Source: Neolentinus lepideus HHB14362 ss-1
Lineage: Eukaryota; Basidiomycota; Agaricomycetes; Gloeophyllales; Gloeophyllaceae
Assembly: GCA_001632425.1 (NCBI GenBank)
Contig: KV425564.1
Span: forward strand, 248,001 to 312,000
Direction of reading: 5' to 3'
Length of the DNA: 64,000 bases
Shown: piece after piece, positions 11,765-22,725 of the stretch
Numbering within the stretch: position 1 is the first letter of the stretch
Layout of the letters: the number at the start of each line of letters is the position of its first letter
Program-made: the position numbers and the translations under genes
The notes under the pieces: generated by a model
Seen by the model: only the letters and a program-made list of their open reading frames with translations
What the model was told of the DNA's origin: nothing
Databases searched by the model: none

Positions 11765-13199
11765 TCAGTCATTCATGGGCTTCGAGCTGGACAAGGTGTC
11801 GGAGATATGAGGGGGTGCATCTACAACACTGGATCGCCTTGACAGACCGGACTGGCGAGGAGTTTCGTCCGCCAATGGTAGTCTCCGGAAGTGGAGAGGA
11901 GTTTCGTCCGTCAATGGTAGTCTACGGAATTGGCGAGAAGTTTCGTCTGTCAATGATGGTCTACGGACTGGCGCTGGCTCGTGAGATTCTTTCCGCTGCT
12001 CTTCTTTCAGGCGCTCCCTCTTTTGCCAGCCCTTTCCATATAACTTCTTTGGCGAAAGACGTCTTTCAGCAAGTGCGGATGAGCTTCGGATTGCGAACCT
12101 CTCTCGGCTTGTTCGTCCACGCGAGAAGTCTGTTGACTCAGACGCTCTCGGAGACATCTGCTCTTGTGTTGCCCACCTTCCGGACCCGCTCGCTCGGGAG
12201 AACATGCTGGTAGCTCCAGCAGTTGGCGTCCCTCGGGGCAGCTCTGGCTTTGGGGGCGGCTCTGGGTCTTCGTACCGCAGCGACGGTTTTGCGGAGAAAG
12301 CGATATGAAACTTGACAGCTCCGAACGACCCAAATATGAGTCTATCGTCAAGCTCTTCGAGAGCCTGTTTCGCCGCCTCAACCGTCTTGAAATCGATGAA
12401 GCCATGGATCACATTTTCTTGTCCATCCACGTCAACTAGACACTCGTTCTCATGAGTCTTCTTCTCCCTATTAGCATAGTATAAGACAGAGCCAACTACT
12501 CACACGCCGAGTGTTTCTCTATTACCGACGCGTACGGCAAGAGTATATTGGTGATATCGTCGCGGGAGAGTTGGACAGGATTGAAGTACAGGCGCTCTTT
12601 GAGCTGACGGGTGGGGTTGAAGGGCTCGACTTGTAACAGGTGATCCTTGTCAATGAAGACAGGATCCTTCTCGCAGACCGCTACAGCTGCTTGGGCGGAC
12701 TCGGTGGTGCGGTACTTGATGTACGCGCACCTGTAATTACCAGGCCGCGCTGTTGCGTCTATCCATACGCTCGATGAGATCAGTGGAATGGTCAGAGGGG
12801 GACGGGAAACGCACCTAGGTCGATGGAGAGAATCTCGCCAAACGAGCTGAACATCTCATGAAGCTTGGTCTCAGCATCCCAGGGCTGCACATAGTCAGGT
12901 ATGCCTCTGACGAATATGCGCTCGGAAAGCTTATACGGTCTGTATGGTTCTTGTCGATTGAGAGGATGACGCGCTGACTTCTTGTACTCCCTCTCGTACG
13001 CCTCCTGCCTCTTCAGCCGCTCAATAGCTTGTTGCTTCGCTGCTTCTGATTTTACTGCTAGTGGAGGTGTTGAGGACAAGGCTCGACGCAAGATGAGCCT
13101 GCTACGTGCAGTACTTGAACGTCCGACTGTGCAGCCAGATGTACATGCGGCGAGAGAAGTTAGAGCGTCCTTCTTAAAGAGCATTTTCTTGAGCATCAT
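11765..13199 (-). CDS. RRM RNA-binding protein, probably mitochondrial
   Basis: Two adjacent ATGs (13199, 13196) open a basic, Ser/Arg-rich leader (LKKMLFKKDALTSLAAC..SSTARSRLILRRALSST) typical of a mitochondrial presequence. A first RRM follows (RIFVRGIPDYVQPWDAETK, then FSSFGEILSIDLG, CAYIKYRTTESAQAAV). A second partial RRM comes after QLSRDDITNILLP, ending VIHGFIDFKTVEAAKQALEE. The C-terminal third is Arg/Ser/Pro-rich and carries a perfect-register 13-residue repeat (RRLPLTDETPLHF type, three units). Three short introns are visible between 12430 and 12835. I do not recognise a specific orthologue. A role in mitochondrial RNA metabolism is inferred from the leader and RRMs only. Confidence 0.75.
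11857..11973 (-). repeat. 39-bp tandem repeat, three units, within the RRM gene
   Basis: Units begin at 11857, 11896 and 11935 with 'gaggagtttcg', 'gaggagtttcg' and 'gagaagtttcg', and each contains a 'caatg(g/a)t(a/g)gtct' core. The period of 39 keeps the coding frame and yields three 13-residue repeats (RRPSLTDETSRQF, RRLPLTDETPLHF, RRLPLADETPRQS) on the minus strand. Divergence between units suggests it is not a very recent duplication. Confidence 0.85.
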
Positions 13200-13631
13200 A
13201 GCAAGCTATGTAGCACGATTGAACAAATCTCCAGCTGGTGTGTGTGCAAGGAGTAGAACACCTGCACTTTTAGCTTTAAAGTTGTCCTAGGAAGGTCCTG
13301 ACACGAGTAAGGATTAGACAGGTGTACTTTTGGCCGATAAAAGATCTAAAGTGAAGAGCAAACTTGACAAGGATGCGTGTGACAGAGCATCACATGAGCG
13401 TTATGTGCTACGCGACGGCAATCAAAGGCTTTCAAAGCCGCGTTGGACGCGTCTTCTAATAACCTTCCAGGTGACGTTGAAGAGACCAATTCCAGGCATC
13501 ACGCGCACGCGTTGTGCATGGTTCTGCATGCCTTATTCTCGGGCAGTCCCACTGCAGTATATAACGATTTCGCCGACGTTATAAATGGATGGTCCTGGAG
13601 TGGTCGCTTTCTGTCGCCCGCCGTGTTCGAT
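13200..13631. promoter_or_regulatory. Divergent promoter region with TATA boxes for the GH125 gene
   Basis: This 432-nt gap separates the RRM gene (minus) from the GH125 gene (plus). Two TATA-like elements face the GH125 gene: TATATAA at 13558-13564 and TATAAATG at 13580-13587, about 70 and 50 nt before its ATG. The closer one may lie within the transcript, so the distal one is the better candidate. Several open frames here lack support. Confidence 0.5.
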
Positions 13632-16113
13632 ATGAAGGCCGTGCTGAAGCTGTTACCTGTGTTCGGCACTCTGAGCGTTGCTGTTCAGGCCCAATGCCCG
13701 GATTATACGACATACTCGCAGGTGGGTTTGATAGGAGCGAAATGGTCCAGGTTGTACCGCTGCTGATCTAAGGGAATAGACCCCTCAAGGACACCCATCA
13801 AGCGGCCCTCTGGCGTTGCCTTACATGCGTCCGGTACCGGCGTGCCGAACATTTAATAGTACTGTTGTTGAGGTAAGCGACGTTTTAGCTTATGTGATCA
13901 TTGTGCATACTCACGGCTTTGAAGGACGTGATAGCGAATATGACGGCTCGATTGAAAGATCCAGATATCGCTCGTCTGTTTGAAAACACGTTCCCTAATA
14001 CCCTTGGTATGTATAATCTGTGAAACATCCTAGCATGACGATGGTAGATATACTACATAGACACAACCGTGAGATATTACAACACAGTATGTGTTACTTC
14101 GCCATATCCGATGATTTTAGGCGGCAGACAACTAACCCCATGGCAGAGCGAGAACCTTGCTTTCATTATTACAGGAGTAAGTTGCCGTTCCCAACTATAG
14201 TTCAGTTTCTATGTCAGGAAGATATCGTGACGGGAATGTATCAGGATATCACGTAGGTTTTATGTCGAATTTCGCAGAGCTTCCGTACCTGATCATATTT
14301 GATAGGGCCCAGTGGCTTCGCGACACGGCAAATCAGGTTCGGGCTTGATCTAATAGAGTACTATATTGGAGTTGACACAGCAGCAGTTTGCACACTACCA
14401 CACGCTCCTGCCCATCGACGAGGAGCTGGCGACTCTCGTGAAGGCCGTCATCAATAATGAAGCGAGATATGTCTCGCAGTATCCATACTGTGGTGCCTTC
14501 CAGCCTCCCCCGGAGAGTGGGCTGAGCCCAACCGTCAATGGCTGGGCCTTAGGAGTGACGGTCAATCCGTGGGCAACACCGTTACTTGAAAGTCGCTGAG
14601 CTCTGAATCGCATAACGTAGACCTGTTGACAATCAGACTGTGTTCGAATGCAAGGTCAGGCACATATCATTCTCGACGGACATCAGCTCATAAGGATCTA
14701 TCCTCAAAAAGTACGAAATTGACTCGCTATGCGGGTTCATTAAATTGTCAAGGTCATACTATCAAGCAACAGGAGACGACTCTATTATGAACGACAATTG
14801 TGAAATGCCTAACCTTGATTACATCTTGAAATATGCTGACCTAGAGCCTGTACAGGGTATGCTGCCATCGACCAAATCTTCCGTGTCATCGACGAACAAT
14901 CCCAGGCATCCTTTGACGAGAACTTTAATTGGATCTCCTACTATAACTGGACTGGAGGAAACGGTGCTCTGTCTCCAGCGGTCAATAATGCCGGTAGCGG
15001 TGAACCCAGGGGGTACACAGGCCTTGTCGGCACCCATCATAGGCCTTCGGATGATCTCAGCACATTCGGTGGGTGTTTCTCAGGGACATCGATAGAGAAG
15101 TCATTGAAACAAGTTGTACAGCATTCTTGACCCCGGCGAATGCGATGTTGAGTGTTGAGCTGACCTACCTGGCTGAGATACTTGATGCGGCGGGCCAAGG
15201 CAAGAACATCAGCAGTTTGGCTAAGCAGTGGAGCAAGACCATCAGAGATGCCATATGGGAGACAACCGTCAGTATTCTTCGAACCATACCTTTTCCTTAC
15301 CTCTGATCTCAGGTACCGGCTTTCGTAGGTTGTAAATGATATCTTCGCTTATGAAACTAACGGTAAAGGACAGGTTGCTCGCGAGGTGAAAGATGTTGAT
15401 TGACAGAACTTTCCTTAGGATTGGGCTCGCGGTATGTCATGGATGATGCAAATGTTCCGGTGCGTCTTGTTTCACGGCCACGCTGTGGCGGCGCTGTGGG
15501 GGTACTGACTGTTACCGTCCACAGTCTCTACTCTCCCTGCCCTATCTGGGGTTCCTGAACAAGACGCATCCCGCCTATATAGCGACACGCAAGATTCTGC
15601 TGTCGAGATATAACCCCTACTACGCGGCGGGTAAGAACTTCAGCGGGATTGGGTAAGTATCTAAGCTCGTTGCGCTCGCCGAGCATACCCTGACCGCGCC
15701 ATTGCAGAGGACCACATGTCGACGCCTGGAACCCATGGTAAGTGGCTGCCGAAACACCACATTACTAGTGCTCAACACCGCGGCAGGCCCATGTCGCAGG
15801 TTTCTGCAATCTTCGGTACGGACAACGATTCGGAAATTACGAACGCGCTCTATCTTATTGCCAACGTGGGTCGATTTCAATTGGCGACGTGTTACTTCGG
15901 AACATTGCACTGATGTTGTTGACCGCTGTGGGATAGAACACCAACGGTTTGGGTCTGATCCACGAGTCGCAGTCGATATACAACGCGTCAGATTATACGC
16001 GGCCGTGGTTTGCGTGGGCAAATAGTTATTTCGCAGAGATGCTGTTGGACCTTGCACAGCGCAAGCCTCATCTCATTTTCAAAGAGAACGTTCCATATAT
16101 TCCTGGATCCTGA
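13632..16113 (+). CDS. Secreted GH125 exo-alpha-1,6-mannosidase-type protein
   Basis: The ATG at 13632 opens a clear signal peptide (MKAVLKLLPVFGTLSVAVQA, cleavage before QCPDY). More than ten short introns break the gene. Conserved GH125 (formerly DUF1237) blocks read in order: SGPLALPYMRPVPACRTFNS, LKDPDIARLFENTFPNTL, DITAQWLRDTANQ, FAHYHTLLPIDEELATLVKA, YCGAFQPPPESG, FDENFNWISYYNWTGGNG, RPSDDLSTF, GFGSRYVMDDANVPSLLSLP, GGPHVDAWNPWPMSQ, GLIHESQSIYNASDYTRPWF and AWANSYFAEMLLDL. It ends VPYIPGS. The family includes bacterial exo-alpha-1,6-mannosidases, so trimming of mannan or N-glycans outside the cell or in the secretory path is the likely role. Membership is strong; substrate is inferred. 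Confidence 0.9.
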
Positions 16114-16569
16114 CAGTGAAGGAGAAGTACTGCTATTGCTACGCTACGGGTCATGCGCTATGGGAGGACGGGCTTGATTATCCGTTGATGTACCATCATG
16201 TGCGTCAAGACTCGGATGTCGAGGGCGTTAATCTACTGTGTGTACGGCGCTGACAGCGGCGGAGAACCAACAGCAGAGAATTGGACTGTATATAACTTCA
16301 TCATGTTGTTGTGTGAATGCAACAGCGCAACTGCGAAGCCGAAATAACGGTTGATTTTTTGAGACTTCTTGAGTGTAAGCTAAAGGGCTCGGCAAATAAA
16401 CAGCTGAGAGAACGTGAGCACAAAGGATTACCCGTTTCGGTTGGTTGGCTAGACTGATGACCGCCAAGTTCATGTTTTGAAACACTCTCCTCTGGTGCTA
16501 CTGCTCTCGACATTGCGCGTATCTTCTTTCCTATCGTCATTATAGAGTTGCAGCTGACTCACGCGGCCG
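16114..16569. other. Intergenic, between GH125 and the C2 gene
   Basis: This 456-nt stretch follows the GH125 stop and precedes the C2-domain gene on the same strand. Small minus-strand frames (16228-16540) have no ATG-to-stop structure or family match that I can support. It should contain the GH125 terminator and the promoter of the downstream gene. No clear TATA box is seen. Confidence 0.4.
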
Positions 16570-18923
16570 ATGTCGTATACCCCTCACGAAATTGGTACGC
16601 TTATTGTTGTGATATTGAAAGCGGTATGGGTCGAATGTGTACTTTCCCCTAAGTACGCTAACCTGACTGCACGACCACAGAGAAATCTACCAAATAAAAG
16701 ACATATTGGAAAGCAAGATCCCTACTGTACCGTCTTTTATAATAATGAAAAGCGGAAAACGAAAGCGATCAAACGAGGCGGGCAGCATCCAGAATGGGAC
16801 GAGGAGGTCCGGTTCACGTTATTCGAGGATATGGACGACGAGCTAGCTCGGACGGTTAATGGAGACGAATCACCACCGCCGCCTCCGCCTAAGGATGGTG
16901 ATGCTCCTAAAGGAGTGAAGGGAGGCAAGGTTTTGAGGCTGGCCTGCTATGCCGATGATCCCAGGGAGCCTGATTTGATCGGTGAGACCACCGTAGATTT
17001 GACAGAGGTTCTGACCAAGGGAGAGACTGATGGTTAGTGTCATTGAAATATTATGACGGTTTCTTGTATTGATCGCCCAGCAGAATGGTTCACACTCATG
17101 CACAAGGATCGATATAGCGGAGAAGTGTATCTGGAATTGACCTTCTGGTCTAATGTTTGTGTTTTTTCTGCAAATTCGCGATACGCGATATCCTAACGCT
17201 ACGCTCAGGCACCTCCCCCTAAAAAGAAGTCCGTGTCAAAGCCTGTTGTGAACAGGAACCACTACGGCGGCGCAGGTTCATTCGTCCCAGCCGACGAGAT
17301 ACCCTCGTCCTCGTCCTCACAGAATGCCACTATCACTCAGCGTTCGGTGTCGTCATGGACTTCCGTGGAAGCAGTACGACGAGACTCAGTTCCTGGGTCC
17401 TTGAGGCCATCTGGGTCTCACGCGCAACTTGACCTATATGTCGCTCCTTATGAACGGGCTAGCCATATGAATGACATCGAAAGTTCGTCTGCAGTAGACC
17501 AGGTAACGAATGACTTCGCCGAGTTTGGCGTCAGCGGACATAGAGGGAGAACGGAAAGTTATCCGGTACGTATCGTCAAATTTTGTCTCCAGTTGTCGTA
17601 CTCAACATCCATGTCCTTCAGCCTATACGGAATGGATATCCACCTCGTTCAGCTTCCGCTGGCGGTATCTCGAATTACGAGTCATTTAGTCACCACTCTC
17701 ATAATGACAATAGCAGCACCTATTCTGATGGATCATCGTACTATGCACAGCCCTCAACTCTAGCCGGACACCTAGGAGATAATCAGAGCGCATTCTCCAC
17801 TTCGTCTCATACGTCAACTCCGTCAACTTTCCAGGTCCCGTACCATGCCACAACCCGGTCTGGTTATTCACCGTATCGCGCACCCACGCGTATAGGAGGA
17901 CATCGCTATAGCATACCGAGCTCTTCGTCTGGTTTCATGCCTCTTCCAACGCCCTCAGGTTTTATGCCCCTGTCAAGTCACCCGTCCGAACCGTCTGGCT
18001 TTGGTGCACCGCAGTCTGCGCCCACGCCCGTACCATCTGGTTTTATGCCCGTTCGTAGTCCCGCGCCATCTGGGTTCATATCGTCGGCGCCATCATATCA
18101 GGGCCAGCCCTCATACGCTTACAGCCCGTACCATCCGTCCCCAAGTAGTGCAATACCACCTCAAGACTACGCACCTCCTCTTCCACCAGCGTCGGCTCCA
18201 CCTCAACAGCACCCGCTTCCCCAGCCTCCGATGTCCGCTCCTCCTCTACCTCATTCATCTCACTCGGCACCTCCTCAGCCTTACTCGTTGCATACGCTCC
18301 AGGCACCGTCTCCTTCCAACGAGCAACTAATATTGCCGCAGAGCACGTCGAGTTCTATTAGCACAGGTGGAGGATCGAGACCTCTTCCCCAACAACCCCA
18401 GCCGTATCCTCCTCCGCAAGCCCCTCCTCGGAGGCAGTCTTCGCTTCCAGTCCCGCCTCCTCCTCCCCTTCCAGGCCAACCTCCAAACGCTGTTGCCTTC
18501 CCTCCGTCACAGTCGTCAGGGCATATTCCACCTCCACCCCCTTTACCTTCGCAGGAGCCAAGTCCCCACTCCTATCCGCTCAACATACCGCCTCCACCGC
18601 CACTGCCGGCTTCGCAGCTGATAAGCAGCCCGAGCACGAGTTCTGGACGGCCACCATTGCCGCAGCCTCCGATTAATTATGGAGGACTCACGCCTCAACC
18701 GATGTATCAGCCCATACCGCCGCCTCCGCCTCCGCCTACAATTCCAGGAACTCAACAATTGACGCTACCATCTCACAGTCCCACTATAACGCAAGCACCG
18801 TATCCGGGACCCCCGCCTAGGCCGCCGCAGATGAACGGCGTGAACGGGCATTCACAATGGTCACCTCCCGGTCCTCCCCAGAGCAACTATCCACCTCAAT
18901 GGGCAGGTGTTGCTCAGCAGTAA
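16570..18923 (+). CDS. C2-domain, proline-rich protein (Inn1/Fic1-like)
   Basis: Residues ~1-130 form a C2 domain split by three short introns: IGTLIVVILKA, RNLPNKRHIGKQDPYCTV, KRKTKAIKRGGQHPEWDEEV, VLRLACYADDPREPDLIGET, then EWFTLMHKDRYSGEVYLELT. A Ser-rich linker follows, then some 400 residues of proline-rich sequence with many PPPPPLP-type SH3 ligands and recurring SGFMP repeats. This layout, an N-terminal C2 with a long PxxP tail, is that of fungal ingression proteins (Inn1 in budding yeast, Fic1 in fission yeast), which link membrane and F-BAR/SH3 proteins at the division site. The exact orthology is inferred from architecture only. Some C2 calcium ligands may be absent. Confidence 0.75.
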
Positions 18924-19237
18924 CTGATCATCATCATCTCCACTGACACCAGTCATACATTCCCCATGTCACCTGGATCGGACCTATAGCCATATCTTGT
19001 CCTTGGGCTTCATCTTGCATCATTCAGATTCATGCGCGGACTTAATTTTTGCCCCATTTTCGTCTGTGGTCAGTAACGTTCGGCTTTTACATGATACAGT
19101 AACACCTGTAGAAGTATTGTAGCACATATGAGATGTCGTTACCGACGAGTCTGGTGGTGAAAGTAAGACTCGGATAGCTGATCGCATGTTCACAGAACTT
19201 GCTAGCTTCGAACTGCAATTAGGCGTACCGAGCTGAT
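18924..19237. other. Intergenic between convergent genes
   Basis: This 314-nt segment lies between the stops of the C2-domain gene and the small membrane protein gene. It should hold both 3' ends. No open frame or structure stands out. Confidence 0.4.
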
Positions 19238-19793
19238 CTACGATGGTCGCTCAGCCTGCAAAGCTGCTTCCCTCTCTGCTTTCCATTTAGCTATCTCTGT
19301 TTCCGTAGGAACGAGTCCTCGCCGAGAGAGGTCCAGTCTAGCCTCCTTCCTCAGAGCCATCTCCGCCATGCGCCTATCTGCTTCATGCGAGAGAAGAGCA
19401 GTGTCCGCGCATACAACAAGGCCATAGATGGTAACTATGGCAAGAATCGAGCTCGACTTGATAGAGGTAATCCAGTGCAGAAGTCAACTCACAGGTCGAG
19501 GTTAGGAAAGCTTTGAAAGGCAGAGTTTGTTTCCTGTTCAACTCGTTCAACATGTGGGCATGATATAAATTCTGAGACGATGGACATGGACCGTACCGGA
19601 AAGCGGGCCATGCATAGTGAGCTACCGTGATAAGACCCAGCCCTATGCACGTATATCGCAGAGCTCCCTGGAAAGTATCAAGCTCGCTTCACCGTCTCCA
19701 ACTTTCGAGGGCTTAACATACTAGCGTGGCCGCCTGTGCCTGTAAACGATATGCTCTGTCGACATCTTCCCGCCTCTGTGCACGGTCGGCCAT
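19238..19793 (-). CDS. Small two-TM protein, Rcf2/HIG1-like N-terminal region
   Basis: Four exons give a protein of about 126 residues that is too fragmented to show as one long frame. Starting at the ATG at 19793 it reads MADRAQRREDVDRAYRLQAQ, then GALRYTCIGLGLITVAHYAW (first hydrophobic segment), PAFRKQTLPFKAFLTST, FTIYGLVVCADTALL (second segment) and a charged helical tail RKEARLDLSRRGLVPTETEI, ending AERPS. All donors and acceptors are consensus and keep frame. The pattern of a TL-G-A hydrophobic helix, K-x-LPFK and a second helix with ADTA resembles the N-terminal half of yeast Rcf2, a respiratory supercomplex factor. That link is a recollection and uncertain. An inner mitochondrial membrane protein is the best guess. 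Confidence 0.6.
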
Positions 19794-20010
19794 CGAGAGA
19801 TCCGGTCAAGAAGGCCGAGACTGGCCAAGCTATGCGGTGCTGCTTACCATAGAAGGCTAATGGGATAAATTCGGCCTTTCCCCAACGGAGTACCCTCAGC
19901 CTGCCTATGCAGAACGCATATCTCTGATCTGAAGGGCTGACAGCTCGGGCGTGATAGAAGAAATAATAAAATACAACAGAAATACAATGCTACGTGTCAG
20001 AGTTTACACA

Positions 20011-22497
20011 TTACGAATTGCCAGTGCCCAGGTCCAAGGTCGTGATTTCACTATCCTCTGAGCATGCAGTGAGACGTTCCCTGCTGCTGAACGTCACCTG
20101 CACAACTTTACAGCCAGGGAAGCACGACATCTGAAACAATTAAGACCATCAATGCCATGCGTATCAGTTTCGGAATCATAACTGCGTACCGACAACGCCG
20201 TGGCCTGGGTATTTCGCAGGTCCCACAGATGGATGGATCCCTCGCGATCGCCACAAGCAAAGTTCGATGATTGGATGTCACCTGTCAATGTTCTTTCATA
20301 TTTTGTGAAGGATTGGAGGTGAACTGCCCGCACCTTTAATGTATCTCCCATGGGTGTGGATACTTGCGTAGCCGAATCTTTGCACAGGTTTCTCCGGTAC
20401 CAGTCTATGATCGTGGATTTCGAACTGCTGGTCTCGGTGGGCAACCTACGCAAATGTCAGAATAAGAAAAAAAGAAGCCGTTCCGACTCGCGCACCTCAA
20501 GCAGAGTACAGAAAGGATTCTCTAGTTCATGCACATGGTACACTGAATTAGACACCTTGAAGGACCGGACAACTCGCTCCGACGACATGTCCCACATGCG
20601 AACAGCACAATCCGCACCGGCAGAGACTAGCTTATGACTGGTATCGCGTATTGCAAGTAGGGATTGGATCATGGACGTGTGGTTTATGGATAGCAAAGTA
20701 GGCGTTGAGTATCTTAAAGACGTCACATCCCGCAAGGACCATAGATGGACAGAGTGGTCGTGACCACCAGTGGCAAAGTCGCCTGAATGTCGCAGAGGAC
20801 AAACTGCGCTTACACCATTCCCCGTTTTCTTATCTGGCTCCTTGCCCGGTCTAATTGGTCTGTCCATCGACACCAGATTGCGGACCTTGACAGATATTAG
20901 ATTCGACAATCCTAGCAACTATGGGGTCGGTGTCGTACCTTGTTGTAAGTAACATCAAGGAGCGATATTTCTTTCCGTTCTCTGGCATGCGCCAGCAGCA
21001 CCACGTCGCGGTCTTCTATGTTCAGAAGACAAGCGTCGTCAATGAATTCTTGTCGAGGAATTTCCGGGTATCTCAAGCAGACGCATGTCCTGCCAGAGGG
21101 ATACGATGAATCTAATACACGAATCAGAGGGTCCGAGCCCAGACTTACACACACTGGAATGCGGGGACTGAGTAGAGGAATCCGTGCATAGTTACCGCAT
21201 AAAACATCACTGGACCAGAGTTTAAGGAACGAGAAAACATAAGACGTCGAGGTTTATCATGTCGGTGTTTCGGTAGCAAGAGCCTCTTACGCCCTGTTTC
21301 TCGCTCCAGACCTCTTGAAGAATGATGCACCCGTTCACCGAGTGCAGGAGCTGCTGGAACACCGCGAGCGGTCACATTCGAGAGCACGTAGGGCATCTGG
21401 GCATGAACAACACCTTGCGGTGGTGCATTCGGAGAAGAGAAGTCGGAGGAAGAAGTAGGGTCGTCGGTAGGAGAGAGGAGCTGGATTCGTAGTTTCTTAG
21501 ATTCCCATTTCGAGGTTGAGAGGAGTGTCGCTGGACTTTCTCTCTTGGAACCAAGGCATTGAACACCTCGCTCGCGGGAAATATCTCCGACGCTGTCCTC
21601 GATAGCTGAAGTTGTGTCCCCGTAGAGTCCTACGTCCTGCCCCCGTCCTGCGATGTCGTCCGAATCCCCGGTAAGGTCGATGATCTCTTCCTGGAGAGAG
21701 AGATTGGGATCTAATAGGACACTTGCGTGTTCCGAGTGACAGACTTCTTCACGCAGTCCATGGCCCGTGACGTTCACGATAGTCGAACCTGCAACGTCTC
21801 CGTCTCCTTGCGTGTGTGTTTCCTCGGATGACGTACGATGAAGACCTGTGGCTAGGGAAATGGGGTCCGTGGATACATTAGCAACATTGCCTCCCTCTGC
21901 GACAGGACACCCCGACGAGTTCTTAAGGAAAGTGAAGAAAATACTTTCGTCGCAGATCATGTACTGTATAAACCTTAGCCCGTGCTGCTTTTGCAGCATC
22001 TTCTTGTTCTTGTTGATCCAGTCTTGACGGAATTTGTTACAGTTTGGCGCGCCCTTTCTACAGCTATGAGGTAGATGCACTGAGAAATCGACATACTCCT
22101 TGTTAGGCTTCTCTTTCCTCGTCGCATGGAATTGGTTTGAGGATGAAGAAGTAGAAATCTGTTTCCCAGGTGCATGAGACGCATCGTTCTTGTCTTCTAT
22201 CCTCCGCCTTTTACGGGGTCGTTTGTGGTGGAAAGCTGGGATAGCATGCTCCACTGGGGAACGCGGGGTGCGAGAGTCCTCTTCAGCCTGTTCCTGCATA
22301 GGAGAGGCCCGGTAGCTTGATACAGCGGGCTGTTTGGATGGTCTCTGAATGTTGAATGGGCCCCTCCACCCTCTTCCCCTTCCCCTTCCCCGTGAACCAG
22401 CGGAAACATTACTGCTCCGGATAGGGGGTACTCCCGCCCCTTTGCGTGACAAGCGGATTTCGTTCGGCTGCGCATCTTCACCGGTGTTGGCAGGCAT
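20011..22497 (-). CDS. WD40 protein A with disordered, SIM-bearing N-terminus
   Basis: A large first exon encodes a disordered, Arg/Gly- and Ser-rich N-terminus: RGRGRGRGWRG near residue 40, the basic block KRPRKRRRIEDK, a conserved-looking helix KKMLQKQHGLRFIQYMICDE, and EEIIDLTGDSDD, a textbook SUMO-interaction motif. Beta-propeller blades follow: KPRRLMFSRS, FIDDACLLNIEDRDVVLLAH, GDFATGGHDHSVHLWSL, HKLVSAGADCAVRMWDM, SNFACGDREGSIHLWDLRN, and a last segment ending TTLDLGTGNS. The open frame upstream of 22497 starts at TTG, so the first ATG is used. At least five introns lie in the WD40 half. The neighbour on the opposite strand has the same architecture and appears paralogous. The function is unknown; nuclear, SUMO-linked scaffolding is a hypothesis. 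Confidence 0.75.
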
Positions 22498-22725
22498 TTT
22501 CAGAGATGGTAAAAACAGGATGACCGAAGGGGTCAAACTTGAAGCTTGAAGTTGTAGTGTCTGTGTAGTAGAACAATCTGATGGAATACAAGTATCGGCA
22601 TCAGATCTCGACGCGTCAAGGTCTTGCCACGGTCACGTCTTCTCGGCGGTTCAGAACTTTCGTGGCAAAGACTCTTTAATTCGACGTATCTGCAACCTGT
22701 CTTCAATACTGCACAAGGATACTGA
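22498..22725. promoter_or_regulatory. Shared divergent promoter of the WD40 pair
   Basis: Only 228 nt separate the start codons of the two head-to-head WD40 genes, so both promoters must lie here or overlap it. No TATA box is obvious on either strand. Co-regulation is an inference from the spacing. Confidence 0.5.
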
